Source: Rothia sp. HMSC078H08
GTDB taxonomy: Bacteria; Actinomycetota; Actinomycetes; Actinomycetales; Micrococcaceae
NCBI RefSeq assembly: GCF_001808955.1
Contig: NZ_KV795255.1
Location: 1-64,000, forward strand
Reading direction: 5' to 3'
Length of the DNA stretch: 64,000 nt
This document shows, piece after piece, positions 1 through 9,089 of the stretch. The translations under genes were made by a program, and so were the position numbers. Below the pieces are notes generated by a model. The model was given only the letters and a program-made list of their open reading frames with translations, had not been told where the DNA came from and did no database searches. Within the stretch, counting starts at the first letter, position 1. Each line of letters begins with the position of its first letter.

Positions 1-15
1 CCTGGTCACCCACAC

Positions 16-450
16 TCAACTCGGAAGAGCCAGATTAAGTATCTTTTTCTGGGCATTTGTATCCGAACAGACACTAAGAACTTTTCGCTCCCACACAGCT
101 CGTTCAAGAGCAGCTTTTCGAGATGCTTCAATCTCCCTATATTCTTCAGAAGCTACAGAAAGCGCATCTACATTTCCAAACTTGACAAGCTCTTTATATT
201 TCTCTGACACTTCGAGCCAGGTCTTATAACGAGTTAACTCAGGTGGCATCCCTTGTTTGGAGAGTTCCATCTGCTTAGTCTCCCTGCGAGCAGTCAGTAT
301 AAGACTCAAAGCGGCGATAACTGCCGTTGCAATTGGTGCGACGGCGGAAATCAGTACTTTGCCAAGATCATGGTCGTGGGTCCAATGCCAGAGATAATCC
401 CAGCTGAATCCCTCAGCCAGCACCTGCGCTAACAGTAGTTGGTTTATCAT
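16..450 (-). CDS. hypothetical single-pass membrane protein
   Basis: Not recognised as a known family. The 144-residue product has a short N-terminus, one clear hydrophobic segment at about residues 31-53 (GKVLISAVAPI...LILT) followed by a basic RRETK stop-transfer, then about 90 residues of charged, helix-prone sequence, so it probably sits in the membrane with a cytosolic tail. The start at 450 is set by an AAAGGAAC ribosome site. This start region is almost identical to that of the next gene upstream (604-2205), which is the only visible link between the two. The sequence is AT-richer than the genes after 2.3 kb, suggesting transfer. Its role is unknown. Confidence 0.7.
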   Translation of the reverse strand: MINQLLLAQVLAEGFSWDYLWHWTHDHDLGKVLISAVAPIATAVIAALSLILTARRETKQMELSKQGMPPELTRYKTWLEVSEKYKELVKFGNVDALSVASEEYREIEASRKAALERAVWERKVLSVCSDTNAQKKILNLALPS

Positions 451-467
451 CAGTGATTGTTCCTTTC
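448..467 (-). repeat. duplicated start leader, copy 1
   Basis: The 20 bases covering the start codon and ribosome site of the 144-residue membrane protein match 2203-2222 with one mismatch; weaker similarity (an ATTGTCG-like stretch) continues about 10 bases further upstream. Confidence 0.75.
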
Positions 468-603
468 TTCGTATTGTCGATTAATTACCTAGCGAAAATT
501 TCACACTTCTCATAGCCTCCTTATTAAATTTACCGAAGCCCTACCCATAAAAAATATTTTCATTACTACATAAATTCCTGCCCATCTGTAAACCCAAAAA
601 TAT

Positions 604-2205
604 TTAAGGCCACATGTGGCGGAGAGATTTTGAAGGCCTAGAATTAGATGCCCTCGAATACCGATAAAGTTTTTTCCTATTGCAAACGGAAGATAAGCTA
701 TCTTCCCCCAATTCAGATTTATATACTGCATAGTAATCACTAATTTTCCGCACTGACATATAAATATAAGCTATAGCTAAATAATCCAGAGGTTTACCAG
801 CTTTAGAGTCTTCAATATAGCAGGGTATAAACTTATCAGAGTACAATTTAAGTTCTTTGTCAAAAATGCACTTTATATCATACTGCCATAATTTCATTAC
901 CAAGTAAGCACTAAATATTGAGATTATAAATATGACCATGAGAGCTACTAGGCTAGACTTCACTGATTTATCAGCAGATTCCAAATATAACTTGTACAAA
1001 TAGGCCAATATCAGAAAAATAAATAGAATATACGTAGTTCTATATAGCAGCTTTCCAACTAAGTCAACCCAAAAGTACCTGACCCAAATAAAAATCCTAT
1101 GCCGCCAACTCAAATCTGACGTTTCCGTAATATACAGTCCCTTATATAAATGCCCGCTTTCAAAAATCCTAATAAGCAACTCAACTAGAAAAATACCCAG
1201 AATAACACCAAAAACCGAGCTAGCAAATTCAAATGACCCAGTGACAAGAAAAACTGATAACGGGCTGAATAATAAGCAAATGATACACAAGAAACTCAGC
1301 CCAGGACTTCTAAGCAGTTCACCAAGACCCTTGAGGTATAGATTTGTTTTTACTTTGAAACTAAATCCAATATGGCTAATCTCAGATACAAAACGGTCGC
1401 CATATTTACAGCCTAAATCAATATGTCTATCTGTAGCATCAGAATCATTCGATTCAATCTTTGGCTCTGCAAGCAAAGAGTCCACCACGAAATACTCATC
1501 GACATGAGATTTGTTGATCTTTTTATATATATTATTAAATTTTTTCAGTCTAGATACATTTTCAATCAGAATATCCTTTTCACTGTAAGTTAACATCAAT
1601 CCAGAAGATAGTGTAAACCAAGCAAAAAATACAATGAGCCACTGAGGAATATCTCCATACCTTGAAAGATCAATTTCAACAGGAACGAAATAAGTACCCC
1701 ACCCAGGACCTACACGCCATGGTCCAAAAAACTCAGGAGCATACGATGTACCCTGAAGGTATCCCGCAAAAGCAGCATACCAAAAATTTATAATAAACAC
1801 CATAGAAACAATGTAACTAACACATTTAGCAAATTTTCGATAGGCTGCACGGCGAGCGTCACCCAAAGGGCCCTCTACCCCATCTGCAAATTTACCTACA
1901 CTAACATATAGACTCAAAAGAAGACTAGCCAAGGAAGCAAGAATTCCAATCCGTATATCAAAGATATAATACGGAACATTAAATACAACCTGAAATATCA
2001 AACTAATTGAACTACCTGTTTTTTCAGGATTGGAAATAAATGCCAAAATTGCTGGAAATATTACAAAGAAATAAGCTATAGTTACGATACCAAAAAGATT
2101 AAAAGGGGCATTAATAATATATTTTCTAAATATTTTTCTCCGTTTTTCTTCATGCTCTTCGCCCCAGGCTTCGTTGACCTCGTCAATAACTTCTTGGATT
2201 TTCAT
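604..2205 (-). CDS. hypothetical polytopic membrane protein, AT-rich
   Basis: Not recognised. The 533-residue protein is strongly hydrophobic with roughly seven to ten membrane segments: around residues 33-58, 66-104, 125-150, 183-207, then a soluble charged stretch of about 90 residues (230-290), then further segments from about 300 to 460 and a tail. No catalytic motif, ATPase box or transporter signature could be identified. Start at 2205 follows the AAAGGAAC site shared with the 16-450 gene. Base composition and codon choice (AAA, ATA, AGA, TTT) differ sharply from the GC-rich neighbours, so recent acquisition is likely. With the small membrane protein downstream it may form a two-part membrane module. 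Confidence 0.75.
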   Translation of the reverse strand: MKIQEVIDEVNEAWGEEHEEKRRKIFRKYIINAPFNLFGIVTIAYFFVIFPAILAFISNPEKTGSSISLIFQVVFNVPYYIFDIRIGILASLASLLLSLYVSVGKFADGVEGPLGDARRAAYRKFAKCVSYIVSMVFIINFWYAAFAGYLQGTSYAPEFFGPWRVGPGWGTYFVPVEIDLSRYGDIPQWLIVFFAWFTLSSGLMLTYSEKDILIENVSRLKKFNNIYKKINKSHVDEYFVVDSLLAEPKIESNDSDATDRHIDLGCKYGDRFVSEISHIGFSFKVKTNLYLKGLGELLRSPGLSFLCIICLLFSPLSVFLVTGSFEFASSVFGVILGIFLVELLIRIFESGHLYKGLYITETSDLSWRHRIFIWVRYFWVDLVGKLLYRTTYILFIFLILAYLYKLYLESADKSVKSSLVALMVIFIISIFSAYLVMKLWQYDIKCIFDKELKLYSDKFIPCYIEDSKAGKPLDYLAIAYIYMSVRKISDYYAVYKSELGEDSLSSVCNRKKLYRYSRASNSRPSKSLRHMWP

Positions 2206-2222
2206 CGGTGATTGTTCCTTTC
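2203..2222 (-). repeat. duplicated start leader, copy 2
   Basis: Start codon and ribosome site of the 533-residue membrane protein; 19 of 20 bases equal 448-467. The coding sequences that follow are unrelated, so only the translation-start region is shared. Confidence 0.75.
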
Positions 2223-2261
2223 CTACATCGTTGTCGGCGGGTTATATACAAGAAAAGCGTT

Positions 2262-2305
2262 GACCCCGCAGACGGGTTCACATTACGCACCAACCTGCGG
2301 GGGTC
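2262..2305 (-). terminator. Rho-independent terminator after ppx/gppA
   Basis: GACCCCGCAG pairs with CTGCGGGGGTC (one bulged G); on the minus strand it lies just past the stop at 2317 and is followed by a T-rich stretch. Confidence 0.7.
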
Positions 2306-2316
2306 ATCATCATGTT

Positions 2317-3288
2317 CTACTCACCCAGGAGGGTCTTCGGGTTGACCGGAGTACCCGTACCCTCCGCCAGGTGCTCAATACGCTTCAAGATCAGGCCCTC
2401 ACGCAGCGCCCACGGGCACACGCGCATCGTCTCAACCCCGAACGCCTCCATCGCCGCCTCCGCAGCGATAGCGCCCGCCAGCATCTGCTCCGCACGAGCC
2501 TTCGAAACACCCGGCAGGTCAGCACGCTCAGACACCGTCATCGCCTCCATGCGACGAGTCCACAGGAGCAAATCCTGCAAATGCATCTCACGCTTCACAT
2601 GCGGGCCCGCCGAATACGGCGCCGCACCACAAATACGCGCCAACGAACGGAACGTCTTCGACGTACCAACCGTCATATCCGGCGCACCATACTTCAACAG
2701 GTTCTCCGCGACCGGGGCGATCTGCTCACGCACATACTTACGCAGACGCTTCACCTGCTTCGGGCTCGGCGGCTGCTCATCGAAAAACTCACGCGTCAAA
2801 CGGCCCGCACCCAACGGCACGCTCATCGCCGCATCCGGCAACGCATTCGTGCCCGTCGAGAACTCAAACGAGCCGCCACCAATATCAAAATCAAGGATGC
2901 GGCCCGCACCCCAGCCCTGCCAGCGGCGCACCGCAAAGTACGTAATCGCCGCCTCCTGATCACCCGAAATACCGTTCAGGCTCACGCCGGTCTGCTCACG
3001 CACCTGATGCAGCACCGCCGAGCCGTTACCCGCCTCACGGATAGCGCTCGTGGAGAACGCCAGCAGGTCCTCCGCCTCATTCTCGATCGCGAAGTCGCGG
3101 GCGCTAGTCACGAAGCGGGTCAGCGCGTCCGCGCCCTCCTGCGAAATATTGCCCTCAGCGTCGAGGTACTGCACGAGCTGCAGCGGAATCTTGTGCGACG
3201 CGTACGGTTCGGGGCGCGCTCCAGGGCTGCCGTCAATCAGCAGCAGGTGGACCGTATTCGACCCGACATCCAGAACTCCCAGGCGCAC
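2317..3288 (-). CDS. Ppx/GppA family phosphatase
   Basis: Exopolyphosphatase / guanosine pentaphosphate phosphohydrolase family, which hydrolyses polyphosphate or pppGpp and links to the stringent response. The ASKHA-fold signs are present: N-terminal phosphate loop RLGVLDVGSNTVHLLL, a central S-T-SAIREA segment, and the second phosphate loop DIGGGSFEFS at about residues 133-142. At 323 residues it is the short actinobacterial Ppx form lacking the C-terminal HD domain. GTG start at 3288, preceded by GGGGAGC. Followed by its own terminator. Which of the two activities dominates cannot be told from sequence. Confidence 0.88.
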   Translation of the reverse strand: MRLGVLDVGSNTVHLLLIDGSPGARPEPYASHKIPLQLVQYLDAEGNISQEGADALTRFVTSARDFAIENEAEDLLAFSTSAIREAGNGSAVLHQVREQTGVSLNGISGDQEAAITYFAVRRWQGWGAGRILDFDIGGGSFEFSTGTNALPDAAMSVPLGAGRLTREFFDEQPPSPKQVKRLRKYVREQIAPVAENLLKYGAPDMTVGTSKTFRSLARICGAAPYSAGPHVKREMHLQDLLLWTRRMEAMTVSERADLPGVSKARAEQMLAGAIAAEAAMEAFGVETMRVCPWALREGLILKRIEHLAEGTGTPVNPKTLLGE

Positions 3289-3506
3289 GATGCGCTCCCC
3301 TCCCCCGCCCCGCGGCGGGATATCGTCTGTGTGCGGTACCGCAGGTGCGGCGCCTCTTCCAGTCTGTCAGAGGCGCGGCTCACTCCGCAAACAATCCGGG
3401 CGGATGCCCAGCATCAGCACAGCGAGGCCATAAAAACACGGCGCAAGCCTAAGAAACATAGCGCGGGTATAAAAACGCGCCGAACCTCCGAACGCGCCGG
3501 GCACGC

Positions 3507-3564
3507 AAAAGGCGCAGGAGGCACCCCACCCCACTAAGGGGTTCGGGACGCATCCTGCGCCTTT
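3507..3564 (-). terminator. terminator after topA
   Basis: AAAAGGCGCAGGA (3507-3519) pairs with TCCTGCGCCTTT (3553-3564); 12 bases beyond the topA stop on the minus strand. Confidence 0.75.
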
Positions 3565-3575
3565 AGGTAGAAGAG

Positions 3576-6392
3576 CTACTCGGCGGTCTTCTTCGCCGCG
3601 GTCTTACGAGTGGTCGTCTTCTTCGCGGTAGTAGACTTTGCGGTCGTCTTCTTAGCAGTAGTCTTCTTAGCCGTGGTGGTCTTCTTCGCGGCGGTCTTAC
3701 GCTTGACCGGGCCCTTCGCGCGCTTGTCAGCAAGCAGCTGCACCGCACGCTCGTGGGTCAGCGACTCGACCGACTCCGCACGCGGAACCGTAATGTTCGT
3801 AATACCGTCGGTGATGTACGGGCCAAAGCGGCCGTCCTTCACCACGATCTTCTTCTCGCTGACCGGGTCCACGCCCAGCTCAGCCAGCGGAGGCTTAGCC
3901 GCCGCACGACCGCGCTGCTTCGGCTGGGAGTAAATCTCCAGGGCCTGCTCCAGCGTAATCGTGAAGATCTCGTCCTCGCTGCCAATCGAGCGGGAGTCCG
4001 TGCCCTTCTTCAGGTACGGGCCAAAGCGGCCGTTCTGCACGGTAATCTCCACGCCCTCAGCGTCGGTACCGAGCACGCGCGGCAGGCTCATCAGCTGCAG
4101 TGCCTGCTCCAGGGTCACGGTCGCCAGGTCCATGGACTTGAACAGGGACGCGGTACGAGGCTTGGCGGGCTTCGGCTTCTTCTTCGGCTTGGGCTTACCG
4201 TTCTTGTAGTATTCGGTCGGCTGCGCGTCCAGGTATGCCTGGATCTGCTCCTCGGTCATCTCCTCGATCACCTCGGTGACGTAGGGGCCGTAGCGGCCGT
4301 CGCGTGCCACGATCTGGTTGCCGGAGACCGGGTCCACGCCGAGTACGCGGCCGTCGGACTTGCCCTGTTCGAGCAGTTCGCGTGCCTTCGCTTCGGTCAG
4401 TTCGTCCGGTGCCAGGTCGGCAGGTACGTTCGCGCGGATCGGTTCGGTCAGTTCGCCGGTCTCGGTGTCGAGGGTTCCTTCGGCTTCCAGGTAGGGGCCG
4501 AACTTGCCCACGCGTAGCACAATGCCGTCCGCGATCGGGATGGAGTTGATGCTGCGGGCGTCAATCTCGCCGAGGTTGTCGACGATGGGCTTCAGGCCGC
4601 GCTTGGAGCCGCCGCCGAAGTAGAACTCGCCCAGCCATTCGACGCGGGATTCTTCGCCGCGTGCGATGCGGTCGAGGTCTTCTTCCATCTGCGCGGTGAA
4701 CTCGTAGTTCACGTAGGGACCGAAGCTGGATTCGAGCAGGCGCACCACGGAGAACGCGATCCAGGACGGGATCAGTGAACCAGAACGAACGTTCACGTAT
4801 CCGCGGTCCATAATGGTCGAAATAACCGCCGCGTAGGTGGACGGGCGGCCAATGCCCAGCTCGTCCAGGGTCTTCACGAGGGACGCCTCGGTGTAGCGCG
4901 GAGGCGGCAGGGTCTCGTGGCCGGCGGGTTCAATCGCCTCGGCGGTCAGTGCCTCGCCGGTGGTCAGGTTCGGCAGGCGCTTCTCAGCGTCCTTCGCCTC
5001 ACGCTCAGCCACGCGGGATGCGTCAACGCCCTCCTCGTAGGCGGCGAGGAAGCCTCGGAAGGTGATGACGGTACCGGATGCTGCGAACTCGGCGTCCTGG
5101 CCGTTAGATGCCACGGCGCCCAGGCGTACGGAGGCGGTGGAACCGGTCGCGTCAGCCATCTGGGAGGCGACGGTACGCTTCCAGATCAGCTCGTAGAGGC
5201 GGAACTCGTCGTTGGACAGAGAGCCGCGCACGGCGTCCGGGGTGCGGAAGGTGTCACCCGCGGGACGGATTGCCTCGTGGGCTTCCTGCGCGTTCTTGCT
5301 CTTGGAGGTGTACACGCGCGGTGCGGAGGGCACAAACTCGGCGCCGTACAGCTCGGATGCCTGGCGGCGTGCGGCGGAGATTGCCTGCTCGCTCAGTGCC
5401 ACCGAGTCGGTACGCATGTAGGTGATGTAACCGTTTTCGTAGAGGCGCTGCGCCACCTGCATGGTCACGCGGGAGGAGAAACGCAGCTTACGTGCGGCTT
5501 CCTGCTGCAGGGTGGAGGTGGTGAACGGCGCTGCCGGGCGGCGCTTGTACGGCTTGGTCTCAACGGAGCGCACCGAGAACGCGGCGGACTGCAGGGATGC
5601 AGCGAGCGCGCGGGCGGCTTCCTCGTTCAGGTGGGTGACCTTGGAGGTGTTGAGGGTGCCGTTGTCTGCGAAGTCCTTGCCGGTGGCGATCCGCTGACCG
5701 TCTACGGCGACCAGCTTGGCGTCAAAGCCCTCGGAGGCTGCGGTCAGGAAGCGTCCGGTCAGGTCCCAGTAGTTGGCGGCAACGAATGCCATGCGTTCGC
5801 GTTCGCGCTCAACCACGAGGCGGGTTGCGACGGACTGCACGCGGCCTGCGGAGAGGCCGCGGCCGACCTTGCGCCAGAGTACGGGGGAAATTTCGTAACC
5901 GTAGATGCGGTCGAGGATGCGGCGGGTTTCCTGTGCGTCGACCAGGTGCAGGTCGATGTCGCGCAGTTCGCCGAAGGCACGCTGAATGGCTTCCCGGGTG
6001 ATTTCGGGGAAGGTCATGCGGTAGACGGGTACCTTGGGCTTGAGGACTTCCTTCAGGTGCCATGCGATGGCTTCACCTTCGCGGTCACCATCGGTTGCCA
6101 GGTAGAGCGCGTCTACTTCTTTGAGCTTGCGCTTGAGTTCGGCGACCTTTTTCTTCTTGTCGGGGTTGACCACGTAGTAGGGTTCGAAGTTCTCTTCAAC
6201 GTTGACAGCGAACTTGCCGACGGGGCTCTTCTTGAGGTTCTCGGGCAGTTCGGAGGGCTGCGGAAGGTCGCGGATATGGCCCATGGACGAGTCGACAAGG
6301 TAGTCCTCGCCGAGGTAGCTACTGATGGTTTTGACCTTGGAGGGAGACTCCACAATCAGCAGGGCTTTTCCGTTCTTTGCCTGAGCGGGCAC
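3576..6392 (-). CDS. topA: DNA topoisomerase I
   Basis: Type IA topoisomerase that relaxes negative supercoils by a single-strand break and passage. The 938-residue protein begins with the Toprim motif LLIVESPSKVKTI and DGDREGEAIAW, followed by the IA core with the active-site tyrosine in GYITYMRTDS. The C-terminal part is the actinobacterial type: repeated VxxGRFGPYL topo-C modules instead of zinc fingers. The last 40 or so residues are a Lys/Thr/Ala tail (KKTTAKKTTA) typical of DNA-binding tails in this phylum. GTG start at 6392 with GAGGAG six bases upstream. Monocistronic, with a terminator directly after. Essential in relatives. Confidence 0.97.
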   Translation of the reverse strand: MPAQAKNGKALLIVESPSKVKTISSYLGEDYLVDSSMGHIRDLPQPSELPENLKKSPVGKFAVNVEENFEPYYVVNPDKKKKVAELKRKLKEVDALYLATDGDREGEAIAWHLKEVLKPKVPVYRMTFPEITREAIQRAFGELRDIDLHLVDAQETRRILDRIYGYEISPVLWRKVGRGLSAGRVQSVATRLVVERERERMAFVAANYWDLTGRFLTAASEGFDAKLVAVDGQRIATGKDFADNGTLNTSKVTHLNEEAARALAASLQSAAFSVRSVETKPYKRRPAAPFTTSTLQQEAARKLRFSSRVTMQVAQRLYENGYITYMRTDSVALSEQAISAARRQASELYGAEFVPSAPRVYTSKSKNAQEAHEAIRPAGDTFRTPDAVRGSLSNDEFRLYELIWKRTVASQMADATGSTASVRLGAVASNGQDAEFAASGTVITFRGFLAAYEEGVDASRVAEREAKDAEKRLPNLTTGEALTAEAIEPAGHETLPPPRYTEASLVKTLDELGIGRPSTYAAVISTIMDRGYVNVRSGSLIPSWIAFSVVRLLESSFGPYVNYEFTAQMEEDLDRIARGEESRVEWLGEFYFGGGSKRGLKPIVDNLGEIDARSINSIPIADGIVLRVGKFGPYLEAEGTLDTETGELTEPIRANVPADLAPDELTEAKARELLEQGKSDGRVLGVDPVSGNQIVARDGRYGPYVTEVIEEMTEEQIQAYLDAQPTEYYKNGKPKPKKKPKPAKPRTASLFKSMDLATVTLEQALQLMSLPRVLGTDAEGVEITVQNGRFGPYLKKGTDSRSIGSEDEIFTITLEQALEIYSQPKQRGRAAAKPPLAELGVDPVSEKKIVVKDGRFGPYITDGITNITVPRAESVESLTHERAVQLLADKRAKGPVKRKTAAKKTTTAKKTTAKKTTAKSTTAKKTTTRKTAAKKTAE

Positions 6393-6732
6393 GGCACTCC
6401 TCTATCTGTGTGTTGAAAAGCTACGTATTCAACCATAACCTACGCTGGCGCTTGTGGGCGCCGACTGGTTGTGGTGTACGCGGGTGAGGTGATCGGTGGG
6501 GGTGTAGTTTATGTTGGGTTGATGTGGTGCGCTCGGTGCGTTTCATGCGGCGAGCGCGCGGTGACCCGGCGCGAGGCGAGCTGGCACGGTTCTGGTTGAT
6601 GAGGACCGGGCGTGTTGAGCTTGCATGAGCGCGCAGGGTACTCGGTACATCATACGGTACCGGAGCGGTGGTGTGTGCACGGGGTACATGGGGGCGGGTG
6701 CTGGGGCGCACCGCACCCGCTCACCTGCGTTT
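6393..6732. other. intergenic region, topA upstream
   Basis: No gene supported. It should carry the topA promoter; only short imperfect inverted repeats (for example GGCGC...GCGCC near 6451) were noticed, and the frames open here lack a plausible start and family. Confidence 0.4.
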
Positions 6733-7191
6733 CTAGCTGGTGAGGGTGTCCGAGTCGGGATGGGTGCCGTCCAGGTATGCGGGCAGCAACGGGTATTCGC
6801 GACCGTACACGGTCTGCGGCGCGATGCGCACCCACTGCATTTCGTGGGTTTCGGAGTCGGGCAGGTCGAAGGTGCGCACAATCTGCGGGGTCATTTCCGG
6901 CGGCAGCCAGTGGGCGATACCGACCACGATGACGGAGCGGATGCCGTCTTCGAGGGTTTCGTCGATTTCGAAGGCGACGCGGCGGCTGACCACCACGGAG
7001 GAGAACTTGTTGCCGCGGGTGGTGCGGATATAGATTTCCTGCTTGTCGTCTTGGCTGGCGACGGCGTAGAGCACGGGCAGCACATCGACGTGCTGTCCGT
7101 CAGTGAGGATGAGGCGGCCGAGAGTGTTTGCGTGCAGACGCTCCCAGCACTTGTCGACGCTGATACTTTCATCGGGGTACAGGTTACTCAT
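6733..7191 (-). CDS. pyridoxamine 5'-phosphate oxidase family protein
   Basis: A 152-residue split-barrel protein resembling the PPOX-like flavin/F420-binding family often seen in actinobacteria. Seen: N-terminal CWERLHANTLGRLIL, the typical opening helix and first strand; VLPVLYAVASQDD; IYIRTTRGNKFSSV; and VAFEIDETLEDGIRSVIVVGIA, which match the family barrel strands. The family binds FMN or F420 and reduces varied small molecules, or acts as a haem-like binder; the substrate here is unknown. The start at 7191 is preceded by TACACT at a 6-nt distance, so the transcript is probably leaderless. Divergent from the methyltransferase gene. Confidence 0.82.
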   Translation of the reverse strand: MSNLYPDESISVDKCWERLHANTLGRLILTDGQHVDVLPVLYAVASQDDKQEIYIRTTRGNKFSSVVVSRRVAFEIDETLEDGIRSVIVVGIAHWLPPEMTPQIVRTFDLPDSETHEMQWVRIAPQTVYGREYPLLPAYLDGTHPDSDTLTS

Positions 7192-7197
7192 GGTTTC

Positions 7198-7203
7198 AGT
7201 GTA
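7198..7203 (-). promoter_or_regulatory. -10 box, likely leaderless start of PPOX-like gene
   Basis: TACACT on the minus strand, 6 nt before the ATG; no ribosome site in between. Confidence 0.55.
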
Positions 7204-7322
7204 TGCGATGGGGTGGGCGCTCTTGCGCAGATGACGGTTTTGGTCAGTGGGTGGGTCGGGACTGTGTCATTGCGCTGCCGCCTATACGCGGTGGGCGCGC
7301 CCGGGCAGATGCGGCGGGTGCG

Positions 7323-7328
7323 TAGAAT
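7323..7328 (+). promoter_or_regulatory. -10 box, likely leaderless start of methyltransferase
   Basis: TAGAAT lies 7 nt before the ATG at 7336, which places transcription start at or next to the start codon. Confidence 0.55.
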
Positions 7329-7335
7329 GGTGTGC

Positions 7336-9087
7336 ATGACTATTTCTGCCGCCTTTTTCGCTCCCGAGTACGCCGCCGTTGCGGATGCTCCCCGCAGCGA
7401 TGATTACGCCCGCCTGACCCGCATCCGTGAACGCCTGCTGGCGTTGAACTACAGCTATGACGCTGTGCAGGAGCTGCTGGGTGTTGAGGCGGCTGAGGCG
7501 ATGGCTCGCGATCAGGTGGTTCCGGGCTTGTGGCGTGTGGAGCATATTCTGCGCAGCGATTACAGTGCGGGTGAGAAGAACCTGGCGCGTCTGCTGGCGT
7601 TTTTCCTGCTGGCTCGTCCGCTCACTGAGGCGGAGGCAGCCGAGGTTTTCGGCGATGCCCTGGTTGATTTCGAGAATGCCGCGCTGATTGAGCGCGACGC
7701 CGCGGATTCTACCCGCTGGTCCGCAAGTGTTGATTTGCGCCCGCACGCCGCCGATGACGGCACCGAAATCTTTGTTGCCGCTGACCTGGGTGCGCATCAG
7801 CGCCCCGGCGTGCTCCGCAAGGATCACGTGCTCGGTATCGGTCACGCATCCCTGACTCTGGCGCAGATTACCGAGCGCACCCCCGTCAAGCGTGCCCTGG
7901 ATGTGGGCACCGGCTGCGGTATTCAGACCTTCCACCTGCTCGCCCACGCCGAGCACGTGACCGCCACCGATATTTCGGAGCGTGCCCTGGCGTTCACCCG
8001 TTTTAACCTGCTGCTGAACGCGCAGACTCTCAACATTGACCCGCAGAACCCGCAGGCGCGCGTGAGCCTGCGCATGGGTTCCCTGCTGGAGCCGGTCGCT
8101 GGTGAGCTTTTCGACCTGGTGGTGTCGAACCCGCCGTTCGTGATTACCCCGCGCGTTGCCGGTGAGAGCGCCGAGGAACAGTTCACCTACCGTGACGGTG
8201 GTCTGCCCGGTGACGAAATTGTGAGCACGATGGTGCGTCAGCTACCGTCGGTGCTGGTGCCCGGTGGCCGCGCGCAGATGCTGGGCAACTGGGAAATTAT
8301 TCGCGATTCGGCAGATCCGGACGCACCGCGCCCGTGGGATGAGCGTCCGCGTGCCTGGGTTGCCGACGGCGGCGCGGAGGCGTGGTTTATTCAGCGTGAG
8401 GCGCTGACCCCCGCCTCCTACGCGGAGACCTGGTTGAAGGATGCGAGCGAGAACCGCGACCGCAGCCACTACGAGCAGACCTACGTGGCGTACCTGAACG
8501 ACTTCGCTTCCCGGAACGTTCATTCTATTGGTTTCGGCATGATTTGGCTGCGCCGCCCGACCGAGGCGACCGCGGCAGGGGTGACCGAGCCCCTGCAGCG
8601 TTTCGAGGAGATCACCTACCCGATTCAGCAGCCCATCGCCCGCGCCCTCACCGAGTCCGTGCGCCGCTACGACCGCCTCGCCGCCATGGACGATGAGGCG
8701 ATCCTTACCGCACACCTGGAGGTCGCCGAGGACGTCACCGAGGAGCGCCACGGCCGCCCCGGGGCCGAGCATCCCAGCGTCATTTTGTTGCGTGCCGGTT
8801 CGGGTCTGTGCCGTACTCAGCTGCTTTCCACGGAGACCGCTGGTTTTGCGTCGGCGAGCGATGGTGAGCTTGCCGTGGGTCAGATTGTGGCGGCTCTTGC
8901 CATGCTGCTGTCCTGGCCCGAATACGATGAGGCTGCCGCTGCGGCACGCGGTACGCAGGAGCAGCATCCGCGCGACACCCTGCTGCACGCCGTGCGCGAG
9001 CTGGTGCTCAAGAGCTTCCTGCACTTTAGCGACGAGCACGCGGGCGCAACGTCGGCTGGCGAGAGCACTGCAGAAGCGCAGGGCTAG
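7336..9087 (+). CDS. class I SAM-dependent methyltransferase (DUF7059 type)
   Basis: The 583-residue protein has an N-terminal helical domain (about 1-150) like the DUF7059 domain of actinobacterial methyltransferases, then a Rossmann methyltransferase core with motif I LDVGTGCGIQTFHLL at about residue 187 and the NPPF motif (VVSNPPFVI) at about 264. NPPF/NPPY enzymes methylate planar nitrogens, such as adenine N6 or glutamine side chains, so the target may be nucleic acid or a protein, but it is not determined. A C-terminal domain of about 200 residues follows. I place the start at 7336 rather than farther upstream because conservation-like sequence begins there and TAGAAT sits 7 nt upstream. 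Confidence 0.85.
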   Translation: MTISAAFFAPEYAAVADAPRSDDYARLTRIRERLLALNYSYDAVQELLGVEAAEAMARDQVVPGLWRVEHILRSDYSAGEKNLARLLAFFLLARPLTEAEAAEVFGDALVDFENAALIERDAADSTRWSASVDLRPHAADDGTEIFVAADLGAHQRPGVLRKDHVLGIGHASLTLAQITERTPVKRALDVGTGCGIQTFHLLAHAEHVTATDISERALAFTRFNLLLNAQTLNIDPQNPQARVSLRMGSLLEPVAGELFDLVVSNPPFVITPRVAGESAEEQFTYRDGGLPGDEIVSTMVRQLPSVLVPGGRAQMLGNWEIIRDSADPDAPRPWDERPRAWVADGGAEAWFIQREALTPASYAETWLKDASENRDRSHYEQTYVAYLNDFASRNVHSIGFGMIWLRRPTEATAAGVTEPLQRFEEITYPIQQPIARALTESVRRYDRLAAMDDEAILTAHLEVAEDVTEERHGRPGAEHPSVILLRAGSGLCRTQLLSTETAGFASASDGELAVGQIVAALAMLLSWPEYDEAAAAARGTQEQHPRDTLLHAVRELVLKSFLHFSDEHAGATSAGESTAEAQG

Positions 9088-9089
9088 GC

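Noticed and set aside
2212..3537. Long Arg/His-rich open frame on the plus strand over the Ppx/GppA gene
   Set aside because: It is the antisense frame of a well-supported gene and has the Arg/His/Gln composition typical of shadow frames in GC-rich DNA.
4917..6416. 499-codon plus-strand frame over topA
   Set aside because: Antisense to a complete topoisomerase with all motifs; no ribosome site or family similarity.
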